The notes beneath the pieces are model-generated. The model was not told the origin of the DNA and ran no database searches. It saw nothing but the letters and a program-made list of their open reading frames with translations. From contig NC_007947.1 of the NCBI RefSeq assembly GCF_000013705.1, positions 1,736,001-1,800,000 on the forward strand: a stretch of DNA of 64,000 bases, read 5' to 3'. Shown in pieces: positions 17,811-26,241 of the stretch; within the stretch, counting starts at the first letter, position 1, and every line of letters begins with the position of its first letter. Both the position numbers and the translations under genes were made by a program. This DNA is from Methylobacillus flagellatus KT. Its GTDB lineage: Bacteria; Pseudomonadota; Gammaproteobacteria; Burkholderiales; Methylophilaceae.

Positions 17811-18713
17811 CTACCCCTGTCCGCTCAATGCCTTGCCCAAGCCGATAAAGCCCGGCCCTGCAATAAAAATCATCAATGCCGGGAACATAAAGATCATCAT
17901 GACGATGGTCATTTTCGCCGACAGCTTGCTGACGCGCTCACGCAAATGGGAGAACTGGCGCTCTTCAATCAGAGCGGCATAACGCATGATGGAGTCGCGC
18001 ACATTCCCCCCCTGCTGCGCCACCTGTTTCAACATCGCCACCGCTTCGCTCAACTCCGGGATATCCAGCATTTGGCTCATGCTCATCAAGGCCTTTCCCT
18101 GGTCTTGCCCGGCCCTGATCCTGGCGAGCACACGCTCAAGCTCTTGCGCAAGATGGGGCATGATGTCGCTAGCCTGCTCCACCATGATGCGCAACGAATG
18201 CTCCAGCGAAAGGCCTGAATCAAACAGCATGACCAGCATATACAGGAAAGTCGTGATTTCCTTGCTGATCATCTTGCGCCGGCGGGCGGCCAGCCAGCGC
18301 AATAGATAGCGGATACCGACATAGAACAGGGCAAATCCGAACAAGGCCGATGCCAGGCAGTGAAACAGGTCTTGTCCCTGCACCAGATTGACCAATAATG
18401 TGCCCACCGCTGTCAGCACCGGCCCGATACGTATGACAGCGTTGAACACGACACGGGCCTTGCCTTTGTATCCAGCCTGCACCAATAGCTTGAGAATCTC
18501 CGGATCCTTGCTGGAGGGCAAAATGGAAAGCCGCTCAATGACATGTTCGATTCCGCGGGCGGGAGAAGGCAGGTTAAGCCTGCGCTTGCGACCAAATATC
18601 TCATCGAACCGTGCATGGGCATCATACCGAATACTCTTCGAGAACTCCGCTACCAGCAACAGCACGCTGCCCGCCAACAGGCCCAATACACTGATCACCA
18701 CCCAGGCATTCAT
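17811..18713 (-). CDS. tadC: Tad pilus inner-membrane platform protein TadC
   Basis: A 300-residue GspF-like membrane protein. The T2SSF domain is at about 155-280 with 'ITTFLYMLVMLFDSGLSLEHSL' (split: ITTFLYMLVML/FDSGLSLEHSL), 'ELERVLARIRAGQDQGKAL' and 'MLKQVAQQGGNVRDSI', flanked by hydrophobic helices at the N-terminus (about 5-23), middle and C-terminus. With TadB it forms the inner-membrane platform that the TadA ATPase acts on. Nine bp from tadB. Confidence 0.93.
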   Translation of the reverse strand: MNAWVVISVLGLLAGSVLLLVAEFSKSIRYDAHARFDEIFGRKRRLNLPSPARGIEHVIERLSILPSSKDPEILKLLVQAGYKGKARVVFNAVIRIGPVLTAVGTLLVNLVQGQDLFHCLASALFGFALFYVGIRYLLRWLAARRRKMISKEITTFLYMLVMLFDSGLSLEHSLRIMVEQASDIMPHLAQELERVLARIRAGQDQGKALMSMSQMLDIPELSEAVAMLKQVAQQGGNVRDSIMRYAALIEERQFSHLRERVSKLSAKMTIVMMIFMFPALMIFIAGPGFIGLGKALSGQG

Positions 18714-18721
18714 GATGACTC

Positions 18722-19633
18722 CTAGATGCTCTTCATCATGCGCCAGAAAATCAGGACGCCAACAACCTGCATCGCCAATGCGGCCTTGAATATCAATGCG
18801 CCGGATGGATCATTCAACATCATGTCGATGTAGCCAGGATTAGCTATAAACATATAGCCCACGATCAGCAAGGGAGTCAGTGACAATACCCAGGCGGTCA
18901 TCTTGGTTTCTCCGGTCATGGCTGCCAATTCACGCTGAGCCTGTTCCTGCTGGCGTATCATCTGCACAATGCTTTTCAGCATCTCCTGTGGCGAGCTTCC
19001 GTAATTGCTGCTGATCCGGATTGCCAGGGCAATCAACCCGAGCTCCTTGATATGGTGCAACTCTGCAGCCTTTTGCATGGCATCGGCGAAACCCGCGCCA
19101 AGGTCGGTCGCGCGCACCACACGATCCAGCACTGCGCGCAACGGCATCTGCATATCTTCCGTGACACTGCGCACGGCTCCTTCCACACTCTTGCCAGTGG
19201 ACAGCGCCCGCGATACCTGGTCAATGAACAGCGGGATTTGTGTGACGATGATGCGCTGGCGGCGCTGCAACCGGATATAAGGAATGACCACCAGGAAAAT
19301 GGCAGTGAGCACCACAATGCACAGTCCAGCCTGCCATGCCTCCATATAGCTATTGGCGAATGCAAACAGGAGTAATAGCCCTGCTCCAAAGGCTACGGTA
19401 TGCCATGCTGCCAGCTCAAACCCGTAAATGACCGAGAAACGCAGCTTGGCACGTGAGGCCCAGCTTTTATCCCGAGCAGGCAACAAGTTTTCTATCTGTC
19501 CAAAATAAGGCAGAGCCTGCTCGAAATTAACACGGGCTTTTGCCTGGAGCTGCTTTTGCCTGCTGGCAGACCACAACAGCAGACCTAGTGCCATGAGCAC
19601 GATACACACTGACAGCAATATCCATCTATTCAT
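18722..19633 (-). CDS. tadB: Tad pilus inner-membrane platform protein TadB
   Basis: A 303-residue GspF-like protein with an N-terminal membrane span, two central spans (about 75-120), the T2SSF region ('LFIDQVSRALSTGKSVEGAV', 'RVVRATDLGAGFADAMQ', 'LALAIRISSNYGSSPQEML') and two C-terminal spans. Pairs with TadC. The gene is 8 bp downstream of tadA, as in the canonical tadA-tadB-tadC order. Confidence 0.93.
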   Translation of the reverse strand: MNRWILLSVCIVLMALGLLLWSASRQKQLQAKARVNFEQALPYFGQIENLLPARDKSWASRAKLRFSVIYGFELAAWHTVAFGAGLLLLFAFANSYMEAWQAGLCIVVLTAIFLVVIPYIRLQRRQRIIVTQIPLFIDQVSRALSTGKSVEGAVRSVTEDMQMPLRAVLDRVVRATDLGAGFADAMQKAAELHHIKELGLIALAIRISSNYGSSPQEMLKSIVQMIRQQEQAQRELAAMTGETKMTAWVLSLTPLLIVGYMFIANPGYIDMMLNDPSGALIFKAALAMQVVGVLIFWRMMKSI

Positions 19634-19641
19634 GACTCCTC

Positions 19642-20895
19642 CTAGCTGAAGGCAAGCGCTCCGCGTAGCTTGGGGTTGCTCGGAGTGACTTGCAGGCTGA
19701 CAAACTGCTCCTGCTCAACCTGATAGCTGAACAGTTCATTGGTCACAAACCGGTCATCCCGCAAGCCGACCACCTCGACAATCGAGGTGATGCGCCGGCG
19801 TCCGTCCGGCATACGGGTAACCTGCACAATCAGCTCTATCGCTGCTGCAATCATCTTGCGCAAAGTGGCTTCGGCTCCCTGGAATCCTGCAAGGCCAGCC
19901 AAGGTCTCCAGACGCAGCAAAGCATCTGATGGATTATTGGCATGCACAGTGCTCATGCATCCTTCGTGCCCCGTATTCATCGCCTGCAGCATATCCATCA
20001 CCTCCTTGCTGCGCACCTCGCCCAGGATGATGCGGTCCGGGCGCATGCGCAGCGCATTGCGCACCAAGTCATGTGCGGATACCTCCCCCACCCCGTCGAG
20101 ATTGTGTGGCCGGGTTTCCAGACGAACCACATGGTCATGCTCCAGCCTCAGTTCGGCGGCATCCTCGATCGTGACGATACGTTCGCCAGGAGGAATCGAG
20201 CGGCTCATGAAATTCAGCAATGTGGTCTTGCCCGCCCCGGTACCGCCGCTGATGATGGTGTTGACACGCCTCTGGGCGGCATTGGTAAGAAAGCTCAGCA
20301 TCTGCGAGTTCAATGTGCCGTACGCCAGGAGGTCATTACCAAGGATGGGCGTCTTGCGGAACTTGCGGATGGACATGCAAGGTCCGTTCAATGCCAGAGG
20401 CGGAATAATGACATTTAGGCGGCTACCATCCGGCAGGCGCGCATCAACAGTGGGGCTGGCCTCGTCCACTCGGCGGCCCAGTGGCGAGAGAATGCGGCGT
20501 ATCACGCGCAACACATGCTCATCATCAATGAAGCGCAATTGGCTCTTCTCGAGCCTGCCCTTGCGCTCGACAAAAATATCACGGGCACCATTCACGAGAA
20601 TATCGTTGATGCTGTCATCCTTGATCAGTGTTTCCAAGGGGCCGAATCCAGCCAGCTCATCCACCATTTCCTCGGTCAGCTTCTCCAACTCGTAGGCACT
20701 GACCACGAGCTGTTTCTCGGCCACATAGCGGTAGACCTTGCTATTGACATAGGTCATCATCTGCTGGCGCGACATGTTGGCAAGATCGGCTCGATCCTGC
20801 TCGATCTCCGCGATCAAATAGCTGTGCAGCAGGAGCTTGGTGTCTTGCGACTGCTCCACGGCCTTGAGGTCCAGCCGGTATTCAGAGAGTCTCAT
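19642..20895 (-). CDS. tadA: Tad pilus assembly ATPase TadA (CpaF family)
   Basis: A 417-residue secretion ATPase of the VirB11/CpaF type. It has an N-terminal domain, then Walker A GGTGAGKTT at 217-225, the Asp box, Walker B 'MRPDRIILGEVRS' and the His box 'GHEGCMSTVHANNP'. It energises pilin polymerisation (and in Tad systems also retraction) at the inner membrane. Starts 4 bp inside the end of tadZ, so translation is coupled. Confidence 0.96.
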   Translation of the reverse strand: MRLSEYRLDLKAVEQSQDTKLLLHSYLIAEIEQDRADLANMSRQQMMTYVNSKVYRYVAEKQLVVSAYELEKLTEEMVDELAGFGPLETLIKDDSINDILVNGARDIFVERKGRLEKSQLRFIDDEHVLRVIRRILSPLGRRVDEASPTVDARLPDGSRLNVIIPPLALNGPCMSIRKFRKTPILGNDLLAYGTLNSQMLSFLTNAAQRRVNTIISGGTGAGKTTLLNFMSRSIPPGERIVTIEDAAELRLEHDHVVRLETRPHNLDGVGEVSAHDLVRNALRMRPDRIILGEVRSKEVMDMLQAMNTGHEGCMSTVHANNPSDALLRLETLAGLAGFQGAEATLRKMIAAAIELIVQVTRMPDGRRRITSIVEVVGLRDDRFVTNELFSYQVEQEQFVSLQVTPSNPKLRGALAFS

Positions 20896-22148
20896 GATTG
20901 CAACTTGGACCTAGAGAGGTGCCAATCGCTGAACAAGCGTTGCAAGCTGGCGACCAGCCCTTGCTTGCGGGAGAATTTTGCCTTGTCGTCCTGCAGGGCT
21001 TGCGCGATCTCACGTATCTTGGTTGCATATTGGCTTTTAGAGCTCAACTCAAATATGCTGTCGCCGGTGTTAACCGAAGAAAGGCGAATCATTCCCGAGG
21101 GCGGAAGCAGACCCAGGAGCGGCAAGTCAAAGGAGCTGGCAATGTTGTCGGCATCCGGAAGCAGGCGCGGAAGATAGTGATCCAGCACCAGGCCGGTATT
21201 CTGCAATTCCAGGTTCTGTGCGCGTAAGGCACGCAGCAACTCGTAGTTGCGTTTGCAGCTCGGCACACTCTGCTCTGCCACGAGAATGGTGCGATCTACG
21301 GCAGACAGCAATAACTGCAGAAAATCCACGCGCGTCACCCCGCCTAGGTTGATCACTACCTGAGAAAAATGCTTTCTCAACGTGCGCAATACCGTATAGA
21401 TATCGGCAGGTGAAATCTGAAAATCGTCTCCAGGCTCCTCCGGCATGGATAGTACCGACAGCCCGGAACCATGACGCGCGAACCCGGTATCAATCAGGGT
21501 GGCATCCACCCGCGCCAGGTTGCGCATCACGTCCACGAAACTGTATTTTCCTTGCATGCCCATGAATAACAGGCTATCCGCATGCGGAATGCCCAGGTCT
21601 ACCAGAAGCGTAGACTCGGTTTCCTGCATTGCCTGGGCCAAGTGGATGGCCAGCATGGTCGTATCCGGGCCGGGCCGGGCATTGATGACGGCCGTAATCT
21701 TACCTGACGAAGGTTGCGGCGCTGACTGCTCACGCCTGATGGTGTTGCGCAGGCTGTAACGGCCCAGAATGGCAAGCAACTCGTTTTCCTTGCTGCCAAC
21801 ACGGATGAAATCCCTGGCACCGGCACGCATGATCGTGAGGAGTAGTTGTCCATCCGCCGTATCGGCCATGGCAAGCACCGGCAGGTCAGGCCGGGTGGCG
21901 CTGATTTCTTCGATAAAGGCGATTTCCTGCAAGAATGCCGGCGACAAAGCGACCTCCTGACGGAAATCCTGCGAGCGCATATGCAACAGCACTGCGTTGA
22001 TGTCTACGGCATCTACCAACTGCATCACCTTGTGGATATCTTGCTCCTCCACGAAGATGAATTTGCTGGAGTGATCGGAAATGTTCCTGAGCCAGCGTAT
22101 GCATTCATCACCATTGCTGACCACAATGTAATTTCGGCTATCGTGCAT
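20892..22148 (-). CDS. tadZ: Tad pilus localisation protein TadZ (CpaE family)
   Basis: A 418-residue protein. The N-terminal receiver-like domain (about 1-125) includes 'LPVLAMADTADGQLLLTIMRAGARDFI'-type sequence (key part: MRAGARDFIRVG), and the C-terminal domain is MinD/ParA-like. The deviant Walker A is eroded ('VINARPGPDTTMLAIHLAQA', no GKT), as in several CpaE/TadZ proteins that bind but barely hydrolyse ATP. 'TLLVDLGIPHADSLLFMG' matches the DxDL switch region. TadZ marks the pole and recruits other Tad proteins. Confidence 0.9.
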   Translation of the reverse strand: MHDSRNYIVVSNGDECIRWLRNISDHSSKFIFVEEQDIHKVMQLVDAVDINAVLLHMRSQDFRQEVALSPAFLQEIAFIEEISATRPDLPVLAMADTADGQLLLTIMRAGARDFIRVGSKENELLAILGRYSLRNTIRREQSAPQPSSGKITAVINARPGPDTTMLAIHLAQAMQETESTLLVDLGIPHADSLLFMGMQGKYSFVDVMRNLARVDATLIDTGFARHGSGLSVLSMPEEPGDDFQISPADIYTVLRTLRKHFSQVVINLGGVTRVDFLQLLLSAVDRTILVAEQSVPSCKRNYELLRALRAQNLELQNTGLVLDHYLPRLLPDADNIASSFDLPLLGLLPPSGMIRLSSVNTGDSIFELSSKSQYATKIREIAQALQDDKAKFSRKQGLVASLQRLFSDWHLSRSKLQS

Positions 22149-23509
22149 TAGCGTGACATCCCTGTTGAGCTTGGTTTCGGATAAGCATCACGCGAGAGGA
22201 AAAACTCGCTGAATGACGGCTTGTAGTGTTTGAGCTCACTCCCAGGCAGGGCCGGCAATTCGGCATTGCGGGCAATCGGGCGGACCAGGCGCGGCGTCAC
22301 GACCATCAGCAGCTCCTTATCCTCGCGGTCGAAACGCTTGGAGCTGAAGAAAGCGCCGATGATTGGGATGTTGCCCAGCCCAGGCACTTTGTCTATGTTG
22401 TTGATGGTATTGCGGCTCACCATGCCGCTGATCACGAAGCTTTCCCCGTTGCCTAGCGACACGCTGGTTTCCGTGCGCCTGACCTTGAGCCCGGGCACCG
22501 CCACGCCGCCGGTTTGCACCGCATTGGCAAAATCCAGTTCGCTGACTTCGGGCGCCACTTTGAGAAAAATACGCTCGCCACTGAGAATGGTCGGCGTCAG
22601 CATCAGCCTGACACCATATTCCTTGTAACGGATCGTGATCGCACTATCGGAGCCGCCCCCTGTACGGATGGGGACAGGAAACTCGCCCCCGGCGAGAAAG
22701 GTGGCAGTCTGGCCCGAGATGGCAGATAAGGAAGGCTCTGCGAGGGTATAGGCAAAACCATTGCCCTCCAGAATACTGAGTGTCCCCAATAGGCCAGAAC
22801 CATGGTTACCGAATACGACATTAAAAGCATTCAAGACCGGCAGGAACCCAGAAGTGCTCGAAAAATCGAAACCGCCACTGCCAGCTTCGACTCCTGAAAA
22901 TGAGTTTGGCGAGGCTACGATACCGAAACCATCCCTGCTAGCGCTATTGTTTTTCCCCATCAGGAAACCAAATCGCATCGCATTCTGCCTGCTGACTTCC
23001 ACCACCTTGATGTCGATCTGCACATGGCTATCAAACTCGCTGCTCGTCACATCCAAGGCACCCTGCCGTTCTTTCTGCAAGGATTCCAGCGCCCTGGCAT
23101 GTTCTTCGAGCGAGCGGGCCTCCCCTGATAAGGCAAGGCCGTTCCCTGCAGCTTCAACCTGCAAACCTGCGGCATCAGCCGCCTTCAGGCCTTGACCCTC
23201 CAGCGCGAGCGAAGGCGTCACGCTGACCTGCAATACCCTGCTGGGCTGAACTGACTGGCTATCCCACAGGCTGATTTCAGTGGCGCCCACTGCCTTGGGC
23301 ACGATCATCATGGTTTTAGGGCTCGTCAGCGTGACCGCCAGCACTTCCGGATTGGCGACGGCGACACGCTGCAGTGTAACGGTGTGCTCGTAGAGCCGTT
23401 GCTGCCCCATGCTGACCATTATTTCCTCGGCCTGGAGCCATTGACCGAAAAAGAGTAAGCCAAGCCCGGCGATGCAGGTCAATATTCCCCGTGAATTGAA
23501 TGCAGCCAT
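22148..23509 (-). CDS. rcpA: Tad pilus outer-membrane secretin RcpA (CpaC)
   Basis: A 453-residue exported protein: signal peptide (ILTCIAGLGLLFFGQWLQA), N-terminal BON/pilus-formation domain ('GQQRLYEHTVTLQRVAVANPEV', split after TVTLQ), then the secretin domain (about 165-420) with 'SAISGQTATFLAGGEFPVPI', 'GVRLMLTPTILSGERIFLKV' and 'VPGLGNIPIIGAFFSS', all secretin hallmarks. Forms the outer-membrane channel for the Flp pilus. The start abuts the rcpC stop directly; its end shares one base with the tadZ start. Confidence 0.95.
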   Translation of the reverse strand: MAAFNSRGILTCIAGLGLLFFGQWLQAEEIMVSMGQQRLYEHTVTLQRVAVANPEVLAVTLTSPKTMMIVPKAVGATEISLWDSQSVQPSRVLQVSVTPSLALEGQGLKAADAAGLQVEAAGNGLALSGEARSLEEHARALESLQKERQGALDVTSSEFDSHVQIDIKVVEVSRQNAMRFGFLMGKNNSASRDGFGIVASPNSFSGVEAGSGGFDFSSTSGFLPVLNAFNVVFGNHGSGLLGTLSILEGNGFAYTLAEPSLSAISGQTATFLAGGEFPVPIRTGGGSDSAITIRYKEYGVRLMLTPTILSGERIFLKVAPEVSELDFANAVQTGGVAVPGLKVRRTETSVSLGNGESFVISGMVSRNTINNIDKVPGLGNIPIIGAFFSSKRFDREDKELLMVVTPRLVRPIARNAELPALPGSELKHYKPSFSEFFLSRDAYPKPSSTGMSR

Positions 23510-24409
23510 TTACTGTCCCCCGAAGCTGACTGTTTCCGTCTTATCACCGGCGTGGACAATGACGTTGACCACACCGGCATTTTTCTTGGTTGGCGCCGCC
23601 TTTACGACCTTGGGCAGCGAAGGCGCCTTGACTGGTTGCTGCGACCCGGTGATTTCCGATAACCGCACCAAGTCGCTGGATTTTTTTGCAACATCCGGGC
23701 TGGCGCCCCGCAAGGACAAGCGCAAGGTGCCGCCACTGGCAGCCAGCATCAGGCGTGAGACATCTTCCTCCTTGACGGCAATGACAGCAGAATGTCCGCT
23801 CAATGCTTGAGGCTTGCTGGTACTGCCATTGTCAGCAAGCATCGAAGCAGGTCCGGGGGAGACATTTGAGGAGGAGACATTCTGCTGCAGAGCATCACCG
23901 TAACTGATCACGCGTACATCCCTGAGGATGGACTGCGCAGAACTATCCGTGGTCATACCGTTACTACTGTTGATATATACCAGCACATCAACATGATCGC
24001 CGGGCTGGATAAACCCGCCTACACCAACGACTTCATCGACCTTGATGGCAACACCGCGCTCACCATGCTTGAGCAATTGCGCGGCCGGACCGCGCTGCGC
24101 AAAGTGGCTGGACAGGATGGGAGCGTTTTTCTCTATGCTGCTCTCCACCATGCGCCCCACCAAGTCCGTTGTAGCACTATAAGCCAATGGATTCTGGCTC
24201 TCGCTCTCCTCCAAGGCCAAGTCTTCCGGCAACAATACATGCCCGGCCGGAATATCCTGGCGTGCCACCACCAGAGGATAGAGCACCGCAGGTAAGGGAG
24301 CTGGCGCCTGGATTTCGGGCTGATGACCTGCCCGAATGCCATACCAACCCACCAATACCGCCCCGATAAATAAAAGGATTGCTGTGATCCTTAATGCATT
24401 TCCGCTCAT
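23510..24409 (-). CDS. rcpC: Tad pilus periplasmic protein RcpC (CpaB)
   Basis: A 299-residue protein with one N-terminal membrane span (about 8-27), an SAF/flagella-FlgA-like domain ('VVARQDIPAGHVLLPEDLAL', 'GERGVAIKVDEVVGVGGFIQPGDHVDVL' as key motifs VDEVVGVGG and PGDHVDVL) and a C-terminal linker rich in Lys/Pro/Ala. CpaB/RcpC works with the secretin in the periplasm. Directly upstream of rcpA with no gap. Confidence 0.93.
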   Translation of the reverse strand: MSGNALRITAILLFIGAVLVGWYGIRAGHQPEIQAPAPLPAVLYPLVVARQDIPAGHVLLPEDLALEESESQNPLAYSATTDLVGRMVESSIEKNAPILSSHFAQRGPAAQLLKHGERGVAIKVDEVVGVGGFIQPGDHVDVLVYINSSNGMTTDSSAQSILRDVRVISYGDALQQNVSSSNVSPGPASMLADNGSTSKPQALSGHSAVIAVKEEDVSRLMLAASGGTLRLSLRGASPDVAKKSSDLVRLSEITGSQQPVKAPSLPKVVKAAPTKKNAGVVNVIVHAGDKTETVSFGGQ

Positions 24410-24451
24410 TATTATGATGATCCGCTCTTGAAATCAGCGGTAACGCCAGAC

Positions 24452-24934
24452 TCAGGCTAAATTAATGCTGGCATTACCTTGTAAGTTCAGTGGCATGGGC
24501 AGCATCGGCCCATAGCCAGGAATATTCAGGATGGGGATGACCGGATTGGTGATGTAATTGGGGTATACCACCCGCACCGTCACGCTATTGCCCGCCATAT
24601 CCACCATGACATTGCTGTTACCATCGCCCAACACACGTTCCCGGATGTTGTCCGGCAACCATGCCAATGTATTGCCTACCGTGCCCCTCACCCTTGCCGT
24701 GATGGCAGTGCCCACATTACTCGATGTCATTGGATCCACGGCAATAGCAGAACGTGCGCCTTCAGAGGCTGCATAGATGAAAGAGGATTGCAGGAGAAAC
24801 ACGATGGCATAAGTCACCAAGGCGTAAAACAAGGTGAAGAACAACATAAATAACATGGCAAACTCGATCGCCGCTGCGCCAGATTGCCTACGCTTTGGTA
24901 CATGTCTGTTCAGTATGTCTGTTATAGATGCCAT
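24452..24934 (-). CDS. tadE: TadE-like minor pseudopilin
   Basis: A 160-residue protein starting at the ATG at 24934 with a GGAGG site 7-8 bp upstream. It overlaps the end of the prepilin peptidase gene by 13 bp. The N-terminal 'KRRQSGAAAIEFAMLFMLFF' is the TadE prepilin-like motif (cleavage by the TadV peptidase expected before the hydrophobic segment with Glu). A soluble periplasmic part follows. A much longer frame upstream lies inside the peptidase gene out of frame and is not coding. Confidence 0.88.
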   Translation of the reverse strand: MASITDILNRHVPKRRQSGAAAIEFAMLFMLFFTLFYALVTYAIVFLLQSSFIYAASEGARSAIAVDPMTSSNVGTAITARVRGTVGNTLAWLPDNIRERVLGDGNSNVMVDMAGNSVTVRVVYPNYITNPVIPILNIPGYGPMLPMPLNLQGNASINLA

Positions 24935-25416
24935 GAATCCATCCTCCACATGTCCGGAAACAGGACGACAATACCCATCGCCAACGCCAGCGCCGCCCCG
25001 AACGGGATATAGCGCCGGTTGTTGCTTTCCCTGCTGACCGCTGCCCAGCCTGAAGTACTCAATTGCGGGCTCAACTGCCACCAGACCAACAATGCCGCCA
25101 ATACACCCAGCGATGCCAGCACAAAGGTCGCCACTACCACTTTCACTCCGCACAGCACAGCAATCGCCGCCAGCAATTTCACGTCCCCACCACCCAATGT
25201 TCTGGTGGCATAGCCGGGAATCGTTAGAAGAAAAGATACGGCCAAACCCCAAAAGGCAGAAGATATGGGTTGACCGTAGTAAAAGACTTGCCCGGCTACC
25301 GACATATAGCCGAGGCCAAAGATCAATGCTCCCAAACTGAGCAGATTGGGAATGCGTCGCTGGGAGAAATCATAATAAGCCAGCGATCCCGCCCAGATAC
25401 AGAGCATGATTAGCAT
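24922..25416 (-). CDS. tadV: Prepilin peptidase TadV (CpaA)
   Basis: A 164-residue polytopic aspartyl protease that cleaves Flp prepilin and the TadE/F pseudopilins. Both catalytic aspartates are visible: 'YYDFSQRRIPNLL' near residue 16 and the GxGD motif 'GGGDVKLLAAIA' near residue 75. It lacks the N-terminal methylase domain, as usual for TadV/CpaA. Sits 3 bp after flp. Confidence 0.95.
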   Translation of the reverse strand: MLIMLCIWAGSLAYYDFSQRRIPNLLSLGALIFGLGYMSVAGQVFYYGQPISSAFWGLAVSFLLTIPGYATRTLGGGDVKLLAAIAVLCGVKVVVATFVLASLGVLAALLVWWQLSPQLSTSGWAAVSRESNNRRYIPFGAALALAMGIVVLFPDMWRMDSWHL

Positions 25417-25419
25417 TTG

Positions 25420-25623
25420 TTAGCCCCCGGAAGATGGACCAGCAGCTGTAGTAAGAGCATTACTAATGTTAGTAAAAATTGTGGTCACTGCTTGACGCAC
25501 ATTTCCAGACAATCCTGCGATTACGACAGCCACCATGGCCGCAATCAAGGCATATTCAATGCCGCTCGCACCCTCTTCGTCCAAGTAAAGATTCACAAGC
25601 CACTGTTTCATCGTTGCAAACAT
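25420..25623 (-). CDS. flp: Flp major pilin
   Basis: A 67-residue prepilin (counted from the second ATG). Motif 'EEGASGIEYALIAAMVAVVIA': cleavage is expected after the Gly of the EEGASG region, then the Flp signature with Glu-Tyr (IEYALI) and a hydrophobic stretch. The C-terminus is Ser/Gly-rich. Two in-frame ATGs exist (25629, 25623). The AGGAG site lies 2 bp from the first and 8 bp from the second, so the second is chosen. First gene of the Tad operon. Confidence 0.93.
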   Translation of the reverse strand: MFATMKQWLVNLYLDEEGASGIEYALIAAMVAVVIAGLSGNVRQAVTTIFTNISNALTTAAGPSSGG

Positions 25624-25689
25624 GTCCATCTCTCCTTTTAACTACTCACTCAACTTATGCCGGGCAATTTTTCATTGCCACTGAAGCAC

Positions 25690-25718
25690 AGTATACACAT
25701 TTTGATAAATACAGTAAA
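25690..25718 (-). promoter_or_regulatory. Promoter of the Tad/Flp operon
   Basis: On the minus strand TTTACT (25713-25718), 17-bp spacer, TATACT (25690-25695), about 65 bp upstream of flp. Immediately upstream are two tandem copies of a TTTTCATA-like word (25719-25738), a possible regulator site. Confidence 0.6.
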
Positions 25719-25781
25719 TATGAAAAATATGAAAATCTTACTTTGTCTATCGGCGGTCTCTGATTTTTCTTTAGGGCAAAA

Positions 25782-25815
25782 TAAAAAAAACGGCCAGGAC
25801 AAATCTCCTGGCCGT
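25782..25815 (-). terminator. Terminator after the phhB/mfn cluster
   Basis: Perfect 10-bp stem ACGGCCAGGA (25790-25799)/TCCTGGCCGT (25806-25815). On the minus strand it is followed by a run of eight T. It separates the cofactor cluster from the Tad operon. Confidence 0.9.
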
Positions 25816-25855
25816 TCATGTGAGTTGAAGAAAAACTTAAGATCGAATCTACAAA

Positions 25856-26230
25856 TCAGTCGTACTTGATATATTTGAAGCGGGCGTCGTCGTTGGGCGT
25901 GCCCTCCAGCGCACCCTGCTCTTTGGCAGGTTGCCACTGGATCACGGATTCTATCTTGCGAGCGAGCTCCCAATCCTTGTCGGTAATGCCTTTGGCACTA
26001 TGGGTGCACAGCTTGACGATGACGAACGCGTATGACACAGTCAGGTCGGGATGGTGCCAGGCAGCCTCGGCGAGGTGCCCGACGGTATTGACCACCATTA
26101 GGGTAGCCTTCCAGCCGCTGGTCCTGTATTTGCGGCGTATCCAGCCATCTTCGTAATACCAGTGTGGCAACTCGGCCTCTATCCTGGCTTGGATTTCTGT
26201 TTCACTATAAGTACGCTCCGCATCGCTCAT
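25856..26230 (-). CDS. phhB: Pterin-4a-carbinolamine dehydratase
   Basis: About 124 residues. The family signature is present: 'EAAWHHPDLTVSYAFV' then 'THSAKGITDKDWELA', with the paired catalytic histidines and downstream His/Asp. It dehydrates 4a-hydroxy-tetrahydropterins. There is no phenylalanine hydroxylase gene beside it. Instead it ends a cluster for methylofuran/H4MPT-type cofactors, and pcd genes are known companions of H4MPT genes in methylotrophs, so a role in H4MPT synthesis or repair is likely (inference). Start at 26230 has a strong AAAGGAGG site; an upstream ATG at 26257 lies inside the neighbouring gene. Confidence 0.9.
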   Translation of the reverse strand: MSDAERTYSETEIQARIEAELPHWYYEDGWIRRKYRTSGWKATLMVVNTVGHLAEAAWHHPDLTVSYAFVIVKLCTHSAKGITDKDWELARKIESVIQWQPAKEQGALEGTPNDDARFKYIKYD

Positions 26231-26241
26231 GCTGGCCTCCT

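Noticed and set aside
24935..25252. Long upstream extension of tadE
   Set aside because: It lies inside tadV in another frame; the ATG at 24934 has a strong ribosome site and the conserved prepilin-like start.
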